In this document: piece by piece, positions 7,510 through 15,209 of the stretch
Layout of the letters: every line of letters begins with the position of its first letter
Numbering within the stretch: the first letter of the stretch is position 1
Assembly: GCA_028285185.1 (NCBI GenBank)
Contig: JANQQD010000312.1
Coordinates: 1-37,219, forward strand
Length of the DNA stretch: 37,219 nucleotides
Reading direction: 5' to 3'
Source: Anaerolineae bacterium
GTDB lineage: Bacteria > Pseudomonadota > Alphaproteobacteria > DSM-16000 > Inquilinaceae
Notes under the pieces: generated by a model
Told to the model about the DNA's origin: nothing
Database searches by the model: none
Seen by the model: only the letters and a program-made list of their open reading frames with translations
Made by a program: the position numbers and the translations under genes

Positions 7510-8230
7510 GACTCTATCCTTCCGATGATCACCTCACTGGATCGTGTCAACCAGGTCCGCCAAGTATCCGGACAAATTCGAGAACGGGCCTTTGCCGAGG
7601 CCCTGGCTCGCACCGCACGACGTTCCGCACCCTTGCCGAGACCGCAGAGGGTGCGCCAATCCGACTGCGATGAGGCGAGGTCTCATTGCCTCTCGCGATA
7701 CCGGCCAAGGCCCCGCGCTGGGCTGGAGCCGCGCCCGGCGGGACGGTGCGCAGGGTCGCGATCCGCAGTGGCTTGGGGGAGCCTTCCGAGCTTGAGGGGC
7801 CGTCATGAAGTCGACACCGCCTCCTGGAATGTCGCGTACGGTCCTTAGCGGCCAACCAATGAATCACACGAGTTACCGCAGGCTGGTTGATATATCATTT
7901 ACGCGGAGTTTTTTGGAAGTCAATTCGAGAAATAATATGGCATTCATGGCGCGCTGTAGACTGATCAGATGTATCAATAGCGTCTCGACAAGATGTTTCG
8001 TGCCTGGCCGTCACCCAGCCAAAGGCGGCAGGCCGGCGCCGCTCGGCCCTCAGATCCGGAGCGGCATTGTCAGGTGATCACCCTCGCTGTGCATGCATGG
8101 CCCTATGCGATCTCTGGTGTATGATAGGTCTCATCGCAGGCGTATTAGTATATCAATGATCGGGAATCGTGATAGTGAGTCAGCCGATCTAATGGTACAG
8201 CGGTTATCTCACACCAAAGACATATTGGAT
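7510..8230. other. Long intergenic region between divergent hybrid regulator and GntR gene
   Basis: No gene is supported across about 720 bp. The left end (7517-7544) is a leader nearly identical to that of the second hybrid regulator. The centre (about 7850-7990) is AT-richer. A perfect 10-bp palindrome GGTGATCACC lies at 8073-8082. A 90-residue open frame at 7805-8077 lacks protein-like features. Confidence 0.5.
7517..7544 (-). promoter_or_regulatory. Conserved leader of hybrid regulator copy 1
   Basis: These 28 bases match 11860-11887, upstream of the other full-length hybrid regulator, with only three mismatches. They include the GGAAGG ribosome site and a TGATCA palindrome. The match ends near the GTG start. 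It supports the chosen start and may hold a shared operator (inference). Confidence 0.6.
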
Positions 8231-9028
8231 ATGTCAATGGCTTCCCGAGACGGCGTCCCGCGCTATCAGCAAATCTTCCTCCTCCTTCGCGAGAAGATTC
8301 TTACCCGGCAGGTGCCTCCCGGTGCGCGCATCGCAAGCGAAGCCGAGCTTTCACGAGACTTCGGCGTGTCGCGTATCACCGCGCAGCGCGCCTTGAACGA
8401 ACTGGCGGCAGCAGGGCTCGTCACGCGCGAAAAGGGGCGTGGCACCCGGGTCCGGCAAAACAGCGTAAGACCACCAGCGATCGATGCAACGACCGAAAGA
8501 TCTGCAATGACCGCTCAGATCATCGGCCAGTCGCGCATCATCGGGCAGTCCGACGTTCGACTCCTGGCTTTCTTACGGCAGCTCGCACCGTCTCACGTCG
8601 CCGAGAAGCTTCAACTCGAACCAGGAAGCGACGCCTATTTCATCGAGCGGATCCGTTCGTCCGACGGGACACCGTTCTGTCACGTGTTGGCCTATGTGCC
8701 GGTCGAGATCGCACGCACCTTTTCGCCCGCAGCGCTTGAGTCGAGGATGCTGGTCGATTTGATCCAGGAGACCGGGCATCAGCTCGCGACGGCTGAACAG
8801 ATTGTCACCGCTATCGTTGCGGATACTGTTCTTGCGAGCCATCTCGACGTTCTCGCCGGCACGCCGATGTTGTATGTCGCACGAACCGTCTACGATACGG
8901 ACGGCATTCCGGTCGAGTATTTCGAAGGCAGTTTCAGAACGGACAAGTTCCGTATGTCAATGTCACTTGAAACCGACGCCCCCATTGATGAGATCGATCG
9001 AACGCCGGCGGCCGCTTCCGGGAAATGA
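8231..9028 (+). CDS. GntR-family (HutC/UTRA) transcriptional regulator
   Basis: The N-terminus is a GntR winged HTH (RYQQIFLLLREKILTRQVPP, ASEAELSRDFGVSRITAQRA, LVTREKGRGTRV). After a short linker comes a UTRA ligand-binding domain (ESRMLVDLIQETGHQLATAE, DTVLASHLDVLAGTPMLYVA, RTVYDTDGIPVEYFEGSF) typical of the HutC subfamily, which bind small metabolites. An open frame continues up to 8093, but its extra 46 residues do not look like the family, so the ATG at 8231 (MSMASRDG) is preferred. The gene converges with the TRAP binding-protein gene, a plausible regulatory target (inference). Full length, about 265 residues. Confidence 0.9.
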   Translation: MSMASRDGVPRYQQIFLLLREKILTRQVPPGARIASEAELSRDFGVSRITAQRALNELAAAGLVTREKGRGTRVRQNSVRPPAIDATTERSAMTAQIIGQSRIIGQSDVRLLAFLRQLAPSHVAEKLQLEPGSDAYFIERIRSSDGTPFCHVLAYVPVEIARTFSPAALESRMLVDLIQETGHQLATAEQIVTAIVADTVLASHLDVLAGTPMLYVARTVYDTDGIPVEYFEGSFRTDKFRMSMSLETDAPIDEIDRTPAAASGK

Positions 9029-9165
9029 CCGCCCACGCCGTAGACATGGCCGAAGGCGGATCGATCGCCATTCTTCCGCTCGAAACCAAGGGGGAAGACG
9101 GCTTAGCCGCCGTGGTTCACTCCGACGGGCCATTCTGGGACCATGGCTGGCGTGGGAATTGCCGG

Positions 9166-10161
9166 CTAGAGCTGACCCAAAAGATCCATCACCATCTGGC
9201 CGTCTTCGCCCGCGGCCTCCAGGAATGCGTCCATGACCGGCTCGACCATGACGTCGGCCCATTCCGCCTGCTCAGCGTCCGTCTGGGAATGCAGCGTCAT
9301 GCCCTCTTCCTGCAGGCGGCCGAAGGCGGCCGCGGCCTCTTCTTCCGTTAAGGTGATGGCGTCGGATTCTGCCTGGGCCGATGCCTCCTCGATCGCTGCG
9401 CGCTGCGCGTCTGTCAGGCCGTCCCACCAGTCGGGATTGACGTAGAGGTTGTAGAAGACGGTGAACAGCGGGGCGACCGTCCCGAATTCCTGCACCTCGT
9501 AGTACCGGCGGCTTAAGGCGGCAGACACATCGGTCAGCCCGGCATCGATCACGCCGGTCTGCAGCGCCTGATAGACCTCCGGGCCGGGCATGGCCGTGGG
9601 CGCTGCCCCGGCCGCCGCAAGGCCGGCGTCGGCGATGCGGTTGAGCCCCCGGATCTTCAGGCCCTCGAAATCGGCCAGGGAAACGATGGAGCGGCCGTTC
9701 GATGTGATGATCGACGTGCGCGTGGTGTAGAGCCAGGCAATGTTGCGCACCCCGACATCGGCCAACAGCCCGTCCAGAAAGGCTGCGGCATCCGAGTTCG
9801 GGAAGGCGGCGATATGATCCAGCTGCCCGAAGAGGTAGGGCACCATGGTCACGTTCATGGCCGGCACCGAGCCCGCCCATTGGAAGTTGCCCGAGAGCGC
9901 CGCTTCGATATCCCCGCCGGCCACGGCCGGGAAGTTGTCGGCGGGCGAGAACAGCTGGCTGGCGCCGAAGACCTGCACGTCGACGCTGCCCCCCGACAGT
10001 GTCTCGACATCGGCAACCCAGCGGTCGACCAGCCGGGCGATGTGATAGCTCGGCGGAAGCTGGTGGCTGACGCGCATGAGAACGGTGTCGTCCGCGGCAG
10101 CGACGCCGGGGCCGGCCATGGCCAAGCCAGCGGCAGTGACTGCCATAAGCAGACGGTTCAC
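9166..10161 (-). CDS. TRAP transporter solute-binding protein, DctP family (orphan)
   Basis: The product is about 331 residues with a signal peptide (VNRLLMAVTAAGLAMAGPGV, then AAADD). It carries the DctP features HQLPPSYHIARLVDRW near the mature start, FEGLKIRGLNRIADAGLAA, and the conserved AMPGPEVYQALQTGVIDAGL region around the carboxylate-binding Arg. In the family this periplasmic protein hands organic acids or similar solutes to the DctQ/DctM membrane subunits. Neither is present on either side: the next minus-strand sequence upstream is a decayed secreted-protein gene. It therefore either works with distant subunits or is left over. GTG at 10161 directly precedes the signal peptide; ATG at 10198 is an upstream alternative. 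Confidence 0.9.
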   Translation of the reverse strand: MNRLLMAVTAAGLAMAGPGVAAADDTVLMRVSHQLPPSYHIARLVDRWVADVETLSGGSVDVQVFGASQLFSPADNFPAVAGGDIEAALSGNFQWAGSVPAMNVTMVPYLFGQLDHIAAFPNSDAAAFLDGLLADVGVRNIAWLYTTRTSIITSNGRSIVSLADFEGLKIRGLNRIADAGLAAAGAAPTAMPGPEVYQALQTGVIDAGLTDVSAALSRRYYEVQEFGTVAPLFTVFYNLYVNPDWWDGLTDAQRAAIEEASAQAESDAITLTEEEAAAAFGRLQEEGMTLHSQTDAEQAEWADVMVEPVMDAFLEAAGEDGQMVMDLLGQL

Positions 10162-10423
10162 TGGCTGTACTTCCCTATCCTCGAACGAGCCTGTTCTCAT
10201 TTGCCGTCGGCACGGACGGCGCATCCGGCGTCATCCTGCTCCAGCCGCCGAACCTCAGGCAAGCCGACCGGGCAGCGTTGATGGTACAGCAAGCGTTCAT
10301 GGCGTCGGCCATCACGACCGTTAGGAAACGGCCGTCCCCAATGACACCGCGACCGCTCTTGATCGGATCCGTCGAAAAGGGCGCAGGTTGCCGCGCTGGA
10401 AGTCGAGTGGGACCCAATGGGGC

Positions 10424-10458
10424 CGCGGATCGAAGGCCGCTGTTGCCTCTGATCCGCG
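10424..10458. repeat. Decayed palindrome downstream of the pseudogene
   Basis: CGCGGATC (10424-10431) and GATCCGCG (10451-10458) are inverted repeats. They sit at the same place relative to the pseudogene as the perfect 11-bp palindrome (15143-15181) does to the intact secreted-protein gene, which shows that the duplicated segment included this structure. Confidence 0.6.
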
Positions 10459-10499
10459 AACTCAGGCGGTGGGGCCGACGAGCACCGCCTAAGGAAACT

Positions 10500-10760
10500 C
10501 TGCGCGATGCGGCCCTGAAATAGGGCCTTCCGGGAAACTCTCTGCACGTCGACGTGGCCGCTGCAAAGCAGCTGGCTGGTCGGCGTGTGGACCGTGACCG
10601 ACCAGCCCTGGCAGCCACAGATGGCAACGCCGTTGCCTGCAGGGACGGTAGGGGCGTTCGATGCTCTGGTAAGTCGCGCGATGATGGAGACGTCGCCGCC
10701 GCACACTTTTTGGCATCGCTGAACGACGACCGTGTCGGGCAGCCCCTCAAGCACGCGCCT
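10500..10760 (-). pseudogene. Remnant copy of the secreted-protein gene at 15210-15638
   Basis: Read on the minus strand from about 10754, the sequence gives GLPDTVVVQRC, then APTVPAGNGVAICG, VTVHTPTSQLLCSGHVDVQ and ALFQGR. These align without gaps to LPDTVVVLQC, APTVPAGAGVTIYG, VTVHTLTSQLLPGGHVDVQ and AVYQGC of the intact protein. The signal peptide and first ~45 residues are missing, the second cysteine is changed, and the original stop is lost. The remnant lies directly downstream of the second hybrid regulator gene. Confidence 0.75.
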
Positions 10761-10802
10761 TCGGCGCTTTCGGTCGTACTGGGAGCCGCCGTCTGTCGCG
10801 GA

Positions 10803-11852
10803 TCAGTACCGTGCATTGCCGTTCGCCGGCGCCCTGCCGGGGAGAGCCGGTTCGTCATTGGCGGAGCCGAGGCCGACCGCCTCGCTCGGTGAGACGGCAA
10901 ACCTTTCCCGAAACAGCCGGCAGAAGTGGGGTAGGTCGTGAAAGCCACAGCTCTGCGCAACCGCATTGATCAGCCCCCGCGACGCAGAGGCTGCCTTCAA
11001 CTCGCCAAACGCGCGGCGGAGCCGGCGTTCGGTGATGTATCGCGCAACCCCGCCATCGGCAGCGAACATGCGATAGATCGTCCGCCGAGAAATGGCGAAC
11101 CTCTGGCATAGGTGGTCGACCCCAAGCTCCGGATCGTGAAGGTGTTCCTCGATATGGACACGGACATCCCGGCCCCGCGTCGCCGATTTCTGGATCAGGG
11201 CAAGGGCGCTTGTCCGCCTTGCCGGAGCGGGGCCATACATGGCATCACGCCTCGCCTCGCCGGGCACCGTATCGCCGTTCATCGTCGGCTGGCCCCCGCA
11301 GTCGAAGCCTCCCGCCTCCAGGAGCTGCTTCATGTGGTTGTAGGCGATCATCAGGGATACGGCCTGTTGGCTGTTCGTCAGGGCGCTGTGATCCTCCGCG
11401 CAGGCCCAGAGGCGACGCCGCCCGGCACCCCCGTCGGGCAGCGGCACGACCAGCGTCGTGGGGCCGCGAAATCCGAAATCTCCAAGTGTCTTGCAGAACT
11501 CGCGGTGAACCCTGAACCCTGCGGCCCTATCGGAGAACGCGAGATAGGGTCGCGTCTGTTTCGCAATCCAACGCAGCCTTCTGTTCTGCTCCTCGATGCC
11601 CTGTGACAGGAAAGCGATGTAAATGGCGTCGATCAGATCCGATCTGCGATCGCCGAGATGATCGGACAGATTGTCCCAGATGTACTTTCCCTGGTTCGTA
11701 TAATCGTTGGTAACCTGCAGACAGTTGAGGTGCTCGGTGACCCACCAAAAACCTAAATTCATCAGGTGCCGGCTCAGCTGCTGGCGTAGTTGCGCTAAGC
11801 TTACCGCTTCGTACAGATCCGGTAGACTCTCTTCTAAACTGGCAAGGGTCAC
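10803..11852 (-). CDS. Hybrid regulator: LuxR-type autoinducer-binding-like domain + AraC-type DNA-binding domain (copy 2)
   Basis: This protein is collinear with copy 1 through the whole sensor domain (no gap to about residue 180). It starts with the same LYEA box near residue 13, shares KYIWDNL at 56-62 with W59 and D72 in the TraR-like spacing, RRLRW at 91-95, KQTRPYL, and VVPLPDGGAGRRRLWACAE. The linker is divergent. The AraC double HTH follows (DHLCQRFAISRRTIYRMFAA, then VAQSCGFHDLPHFCRLFRER and SPSEAVGLGS). GTG at 11852 has the same GGAAGGA leader as copy 1. Sequence identity is moderate, so the two copies may have different ligands and targets. Downstream lies the secreted-protein remnant. 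Confidence 0.8.
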   Translation of the reverse strand: MTLASLEESLPDLYEAVSLAQLRQQLSRHLMNLGFWWVTEHLNCLQVTNDYTNQGKYIWDNLSDHLGDRRSDLIDAIYIAFLSQGIEEQNRRLRWIAKQTRPYLAFSDRAAGFRVHREFCKTLGDFGFRGPTTLVVPLPDGGAGRRRLWACAEDHSALTNSQQAVSLMIAYNHMKQLLEAGGFDCGGQPTMNGDTVPGEARRDAMYGPAPARRTSALALIQKSATRGRDVRVHIEEHLHDPELGVDHLCQRFAISRRTIYRMFAADGGVARYITERRLRRAFGELKAASASRGLINAVAQSCGFHDLPHFCRLFRERFAVSPSEAVGLGSANDEPALPGRAPANGNARY

Positions 11853-12864
11853 GACGATTTCCTTCCGATGATCACTTAACTCGATCGACCCAAGTGCAAT
11901 CGTAAAGCCCGCCCATATGAAATTGAGATCGGAACCTCGCTGCGATGCAGGCCCAAAGTGCCTCTTGTCCGCGAGGCCTTTTGCGAGGGCAGTCTAGGCG
12001 AGATGGCCTAGGGTGGTTTGCCGGGTGCGGCAGATGTTCGGGCGCTGTCCGGCGTTGGCAGACCGGCCACGATGCCATGTCCGCACCGCGCTTCCGGCGC
12101 CGGGTCGGATACCGGAGAGAAACGGGCGGTGTCGGCCGAGCCGGCGGCGCAGCCCCAATCCGCACCCTGCTGCATGACAGTTTCCGAAATCAGCCCGACG
12201 ATCCTCCATGCCACAGGATCTGGTTGCGTGACCTCAACCCTCGAAATTAGCTGCAAAGTCACAAGAGATCACTATCTACCAGTCTCGATTTCATTGCATC
12301 AGAGTCTCACTGGCATCGGTCAGAGGTTGCTTCGCGCGGCTGCTTCAGGAATCCAGTGGAGTGCTTAAGTTATTTTCTGCCGCGTCCGCTTTGATTCGAA
12401 TTGGTTAACCCAAGACTGTCCGGCGCTACGTACGATTCCGAATTGGCGTCCGTTTGACTGGCACCAAGGTGCAACGAGCGGGGCCGAGACCATCTGGACC
12501 GTACCGGATCAATTCTGAACATGTCGAGTATGTTACGTTGAATGACTAACTGAGAGGTCCGAGATGTGGCATCGCGACATGCCCGGTATCGTGCTGGCTT
12601 CGGCAGGGCCGTGGCTATGGAGCATGTCCGACGCCCCCGTTTCTCTGGCATGACGTTCGTCCATGCCCAGCTTGCAGCCGGAGATCAGGGTGAGATCCCG
12701 GTGCCCTTACGCTAGCCCAAGTTGCACTCTACCTTCGCCGGGTCGGCGACTCCTGAGGCAAGAGCGCACACCCTGATCGACGATCACCATGGTGTGCGGG
12801 GAGAGATGTAATCTGAAGTTCATCACCTCTCTAACCTACCAACGCCATTGCATGCCGAAGCCAG
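11853..12864. other. One-kilobase intergenic region between divergent AraC-type genes
   Basis: No gene is supported. It begins with the conserved hybrid-regulator leader (11860-11887). It contains a copy of ATTGGTTAA (12400-12408), also seen twice upstream of the exoprotein gene, and a palindrome GCACCAAGGTGC (12461-12472). The stretch 12240-12560 is AT-richer than its surroundings. Open frames at 11872-12368 have no recognisable content. Confidence 0.5.
11860..11887 (-). promoter_or_regulatory. Conserved leader of hybrid regulator copy 2
   Basis: Partner of 7517-7544 with three mismatches in 28 bases. It carries the ribosome site GGAAGGA and a TGATCA core. Conservation outside the coding region suggests a common duplication and possibly shared autoregulation (inference). 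Confidence 0.6.
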
Positions 12865-13902
12865 ATGATGAAGTCCCCATACATTGAACGGGTTGGCCTT
12901 GATCTGGACGGCGTTTCGGACGAGCAGAGGCGTGACCTTTGGGCCGACGTCGTACGGCCTCTCTTCGATGTGTCCTTGCTCAACGCAGACGTCGAACCAC
13001 CGGTAGAGCGGGCGGACGCCTGGCTGATGGACAATCTGTTGCTGACGAAGGCCGCATTCGGCAGCCAGATATTCGACCGCAGCAGCAAACACCTGAAGGC
13101 GGATGTGGCCGATTGCCTGCTGTTCCAGATCTATCTCAGCGGTGAGGTGCACGGCGAGACAGGAGGTGAGACCGTCCACATCAGGCCGGGAGATCTGCAC
13201 ATCCAAGACTTCTCGCGCCCGCATCGCGCTCGAGCGACCCAAGCTCGCGTCCTCGGTATCGTCGTTTCGCACGATCTCGTCGGCTACGACAGAGACCGGC
13301 ATCCTGCCGTGATGCACGTGCCGCGAGACGGGGCCGTCGGCCGTGTCCTCAGAAGCACTGTGCTGAGCGTCTTCAGACAGATCGAAACGACAACGAAGGC
13401 GGAGCAGGCGGCCATAGCCGGCGGGCTGATCGGGCTATTGCGAGGGGCGTTGTTCTCGCCGGCGAGCCTGTCGCCGCCGTCACTGGGAATTGTCGCTGCC
13501 CGCAGCCGGGCAATCCGTGACTACATCGTGCAGAACCTTCGGTCCGAACACCTGACGGCAGATGCGATCTGTTCGAAATTTGGCCTCTCCCGGGCGACGC
13601 TCTATCGCGACTTCCAGGCCGAGGGCGGCCTGGAACGGTACATCACTGCGCGGCGTCTGGACGCGGCGCTGATGAACTTGGCCGTCACCGACACACCTCG
13701 TGGTGCGGTCAACCGTGTAGCCGAAGCATGGCGCTTCTCTTCGTCCAGTCACTTCATCCGGGAATTTCAGAGAAAATTCGGCTTCAGTCCGGGCAGCGTA
13801 GCGGGCGCGAAGTCAAGGGTCGAGGCGCCATCCTCCGACGGCGACCGCTCCCAATCACCGCTCGACGCGCCCGATCTCCTACCCCTTCTGCGGAAGCTGT
13901 GA
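12865..13902 (+). CDS. AraC-family regulator with AraC-binding-like sensor domain
   Basis: The 345-residue protein has an N-terminal AraC-binding-like (cupin-type) domain (residues ~30-190: LLFQIYLSGEVHGET, VHIRPGDLHIQDFSRPHRAR). A C-terminal double HTH follows (~225-325: ICSKFGLSRATLYRDFQAEG, AEAWRFSSSSHFIREFQRKF, GFSPGS). This is the standard architecture, not the LuxR-like hybrid of its neighbours, and it is on the opposite strand. The sensor domain is the type seen in regulators such as FeaR and NahR-neighbour AraC proteins; no effector can be deduced. ATG 12865 is the first methionine of ATGATG, and the ribosome site is weak. It is followed by a gene remnant and an IS630 element. Confidence 0.88.
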   Translation: MMKSPYIERVGLDLDGVSDEQRRDLWADVVRPLFDVSLLNADVEPPVERADAWLMDNLLLTKAAFGSQIFDRSSKHLKADVADCLLFQIYLSGEVHGETGGETVHIRPGDLHIQDFSRPHRARATQARVLGIVVSHDLVGYDRDRHPAVMHVPRDGAVGRVLRSTVLSVFRQIETTTKAEQAAIAGGLIGLLRGALFSPASLSPPSLGIVAARSRAIRDYIVQNLRSEHLTADAICSKFGLSRATLYRDFQAEGGLERYITARRLDAALMNLAVTDTPRGAVNRVAEAWRFSSSSHFIREFQRKFGFSPGSVAGAKSRVEAPSSDGDRSQSPLDAPDLLPLLRKL

Positions 13903-13917
13903 ACCGGATCCGATCTC

Positions 13918-14069
13918 AGGATGATCGCTGGGACAAGGGCTCTGTGGCAGGCTTCGCGCCGGAGACCGATGGCGGTATGCAGTTTTCGGCGGCGGCGACC
14001 ATGCGAAGCCGACGACCCGCCAGTTGTTGGTGTTCGACCCGTCGTGGCAGCGGACAGAGCTTACCTAGC
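13918..14069 (+). pseudogene. Possible 3' fragment of an unidentified gene next to the IS
   Basis: Two frames give protein-like sequence: first DRWDKGSVAGFAPETDGG, then after one shift AVFGGGDHAKPTTR and QLLVFDPSWQRTELT ending at TAG (14067-14069). This looks like the frameshifted C-terminus of a lost gene. Its stop codon contains the TA at which the IS630 element appears to be inserted. The family is not recognised and the call is tentative. Confidence 0.25.
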
Positions 14070-15111
14070 GCGCCGGACTTTCATTCCTGCGCATATCCGG
14101 CGGCCTTGAAGTAGTTGCTGCACTCCGTTGGAGTGAAGAGGTCGCAGATGGAGCCGATGGCGCGCCAGAGGGCGTCGATCGTCCTATGCGCGCCGGCCCG
14201 AAGATGGGCCTTGAGCTTGGCGAAGGCCATCTCGATCGGATTGAGGTCGGGTGAGTAGCGCGGCAGGAACAGGAAGCGGGTGCCGCGCTCCGCCAGAACC
14301 TTGGCGGCACGTGGGCTCTTGTGGACGTTGAGATTGTCCAGGATGACGATGTCGCCGGGCCTGACGACGGGCGCGAGTTGGGTTTGCACGTAGGTGTCGA
14401 AGGCCTCACCGTCGAGCGCCCCCTCGATGACAAACGGTGCGACAATGCCGTCGGCCTTGAGGCCGGCGATGAAGGTCTGGGTGCGCCATTTGCCGAAGGG
14501 CGCATCACTGCGCAGGCGGTCTCCCCGGGCTGACCGGCCGTACTGTCGGGTCAGGTTGGTCTTCACCGACGTCTCGTCGATGAAGATCAGGCGGCCGATC
14601 TCACGTCGCAAGCAGGGCTGGCGTTCTTCTATCCAGGCCCGGCGCTCGCCAGCGACGTCGGGGCGGTCCTGCTCTGAAGCAGCCAGCGTCTTTTTTTGCG
14701 CGTCAGCCCACAGCGGATCAGCAGGCGGGACAAGCTCGCTGGAGCCGCCGTCACGCCTCGCTCAGCCAGCAGCAAGGCGGCCAGGTCGGGCATGGTCTGA
14801 TCCGGCTTGGCTTCGACGGCGGCGACCAGGAAGTCCCGGTGTGCCGCCAGCTTGCCGGTACTGCCGCCCCGCGGCGACGCATCGGCCGAGCCGGTCCGTC
14901 GGAACCTGCCCATCAGTTTGACCACGAAGCTCGGGCTGACGCCGAAAACCTCGGCCGCCTTACGTCGCGAATGACCGCGCTCAACGAACGCGATCACCTT
15001 CTCGCGCAAATCCAGGGAGTAACTCTTCGCCATCGGACACCTCCGACAACGTTGAATCACTCTCCGTCACGGATGGGAAGGCTCCGATTCCGATCAAGCA
15101 TCCGATGCTCT
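14068..15111 (-). mobile_element. IS630-family insertion sequence
   Basis: The transposase gene is bracketed by candidate ends. The left end starts GCGCGCCGGA (14068 on, plus strand) and the right end starts GAGCATCGGA (15111 back, minus strand); seven of the first ten bases match. Both ends are bordered by TA (14066-14067 and 15112-15113), the target dinucleotide of this family. The length of about 1.04 kb is normal. The inverted repeat is imperfect, so the exact ends are less certain than the element itself. Confidence 0.7.
14081..15033 (-). CDS. IS630 transposase, two frames joined by -1 frameshift
   Basis: The first frame starts at ATG 15033 (MAKSYSLDLREKVIAFVERG) with the Pax-like HTH (AAEVFGVSPSFVVKLMGRF). 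It runs to ...CGLTRKK at a run of seven A (minus strand, 14697-14691). A slip of -1 there continues as TLAASEQDRPDVAGERRAWI and reaches the DDE catalytic domain: D in LIFIDETSV, D in IVILDNLNVHKS, and E in YSPDLNPIEMAF. The product ends KAAGYAQE. Unshifted, the first frame stops at 14629. A7-type programmed frameshifting is known in IS630 elements, so this is probably not an inactivating mutation. All catalytic residues are present and the element may be active. Confidence 0.9.
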
Positions 15112-15142
15112 AACGCACTGCCTGGGCCTGTACCGGCCTGGG

Positions 15143-15181
15143 GCCGCGGATCGGCGGCACGCCTGCCTTTCGATCCGCGGC
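15143..15181. terminator. Perfect 11-bp palindrome downstream of secreted-protein gene
   Basis: GCCGCGGATCG (15143-15153) and CGATCCGCGGC (15171-15181) pair perfectly around a 17-base loop, 29 bp after the stop of the minus-strand gene at 15210. No T-run follows on the minus strand, so it is terminator-like rather than a canonical intrinsic terminator. A partial copy accompanies the pseudogene at 10.5 kb. Confidence 0.5.
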
Positions 15182-15209
15182 TTGAATGGACGCATTCGGG
15201 CCTCGTTGG

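Noticed and set aside
7805..8077. 90-residue plus-strand open frame
   Set aside because: No family and composition like translated non-coding DNA.
8093..8230. N-terminal extension of the GntR regulator
   Set aside because: The extra 46 residues do not resemble the family; the HTH begins shortly after ATG 8231.
12008..12262. 84-residue minus-strand open frame
   Set aside because: No protein features beyond being open, and no recognisable homologous segment.
14629..14697. A broken IS630 transposase
   Set aside because: The frame change falls on a seven-A run typical of programmed -1 frameshifting and both halves are otherwise intact.
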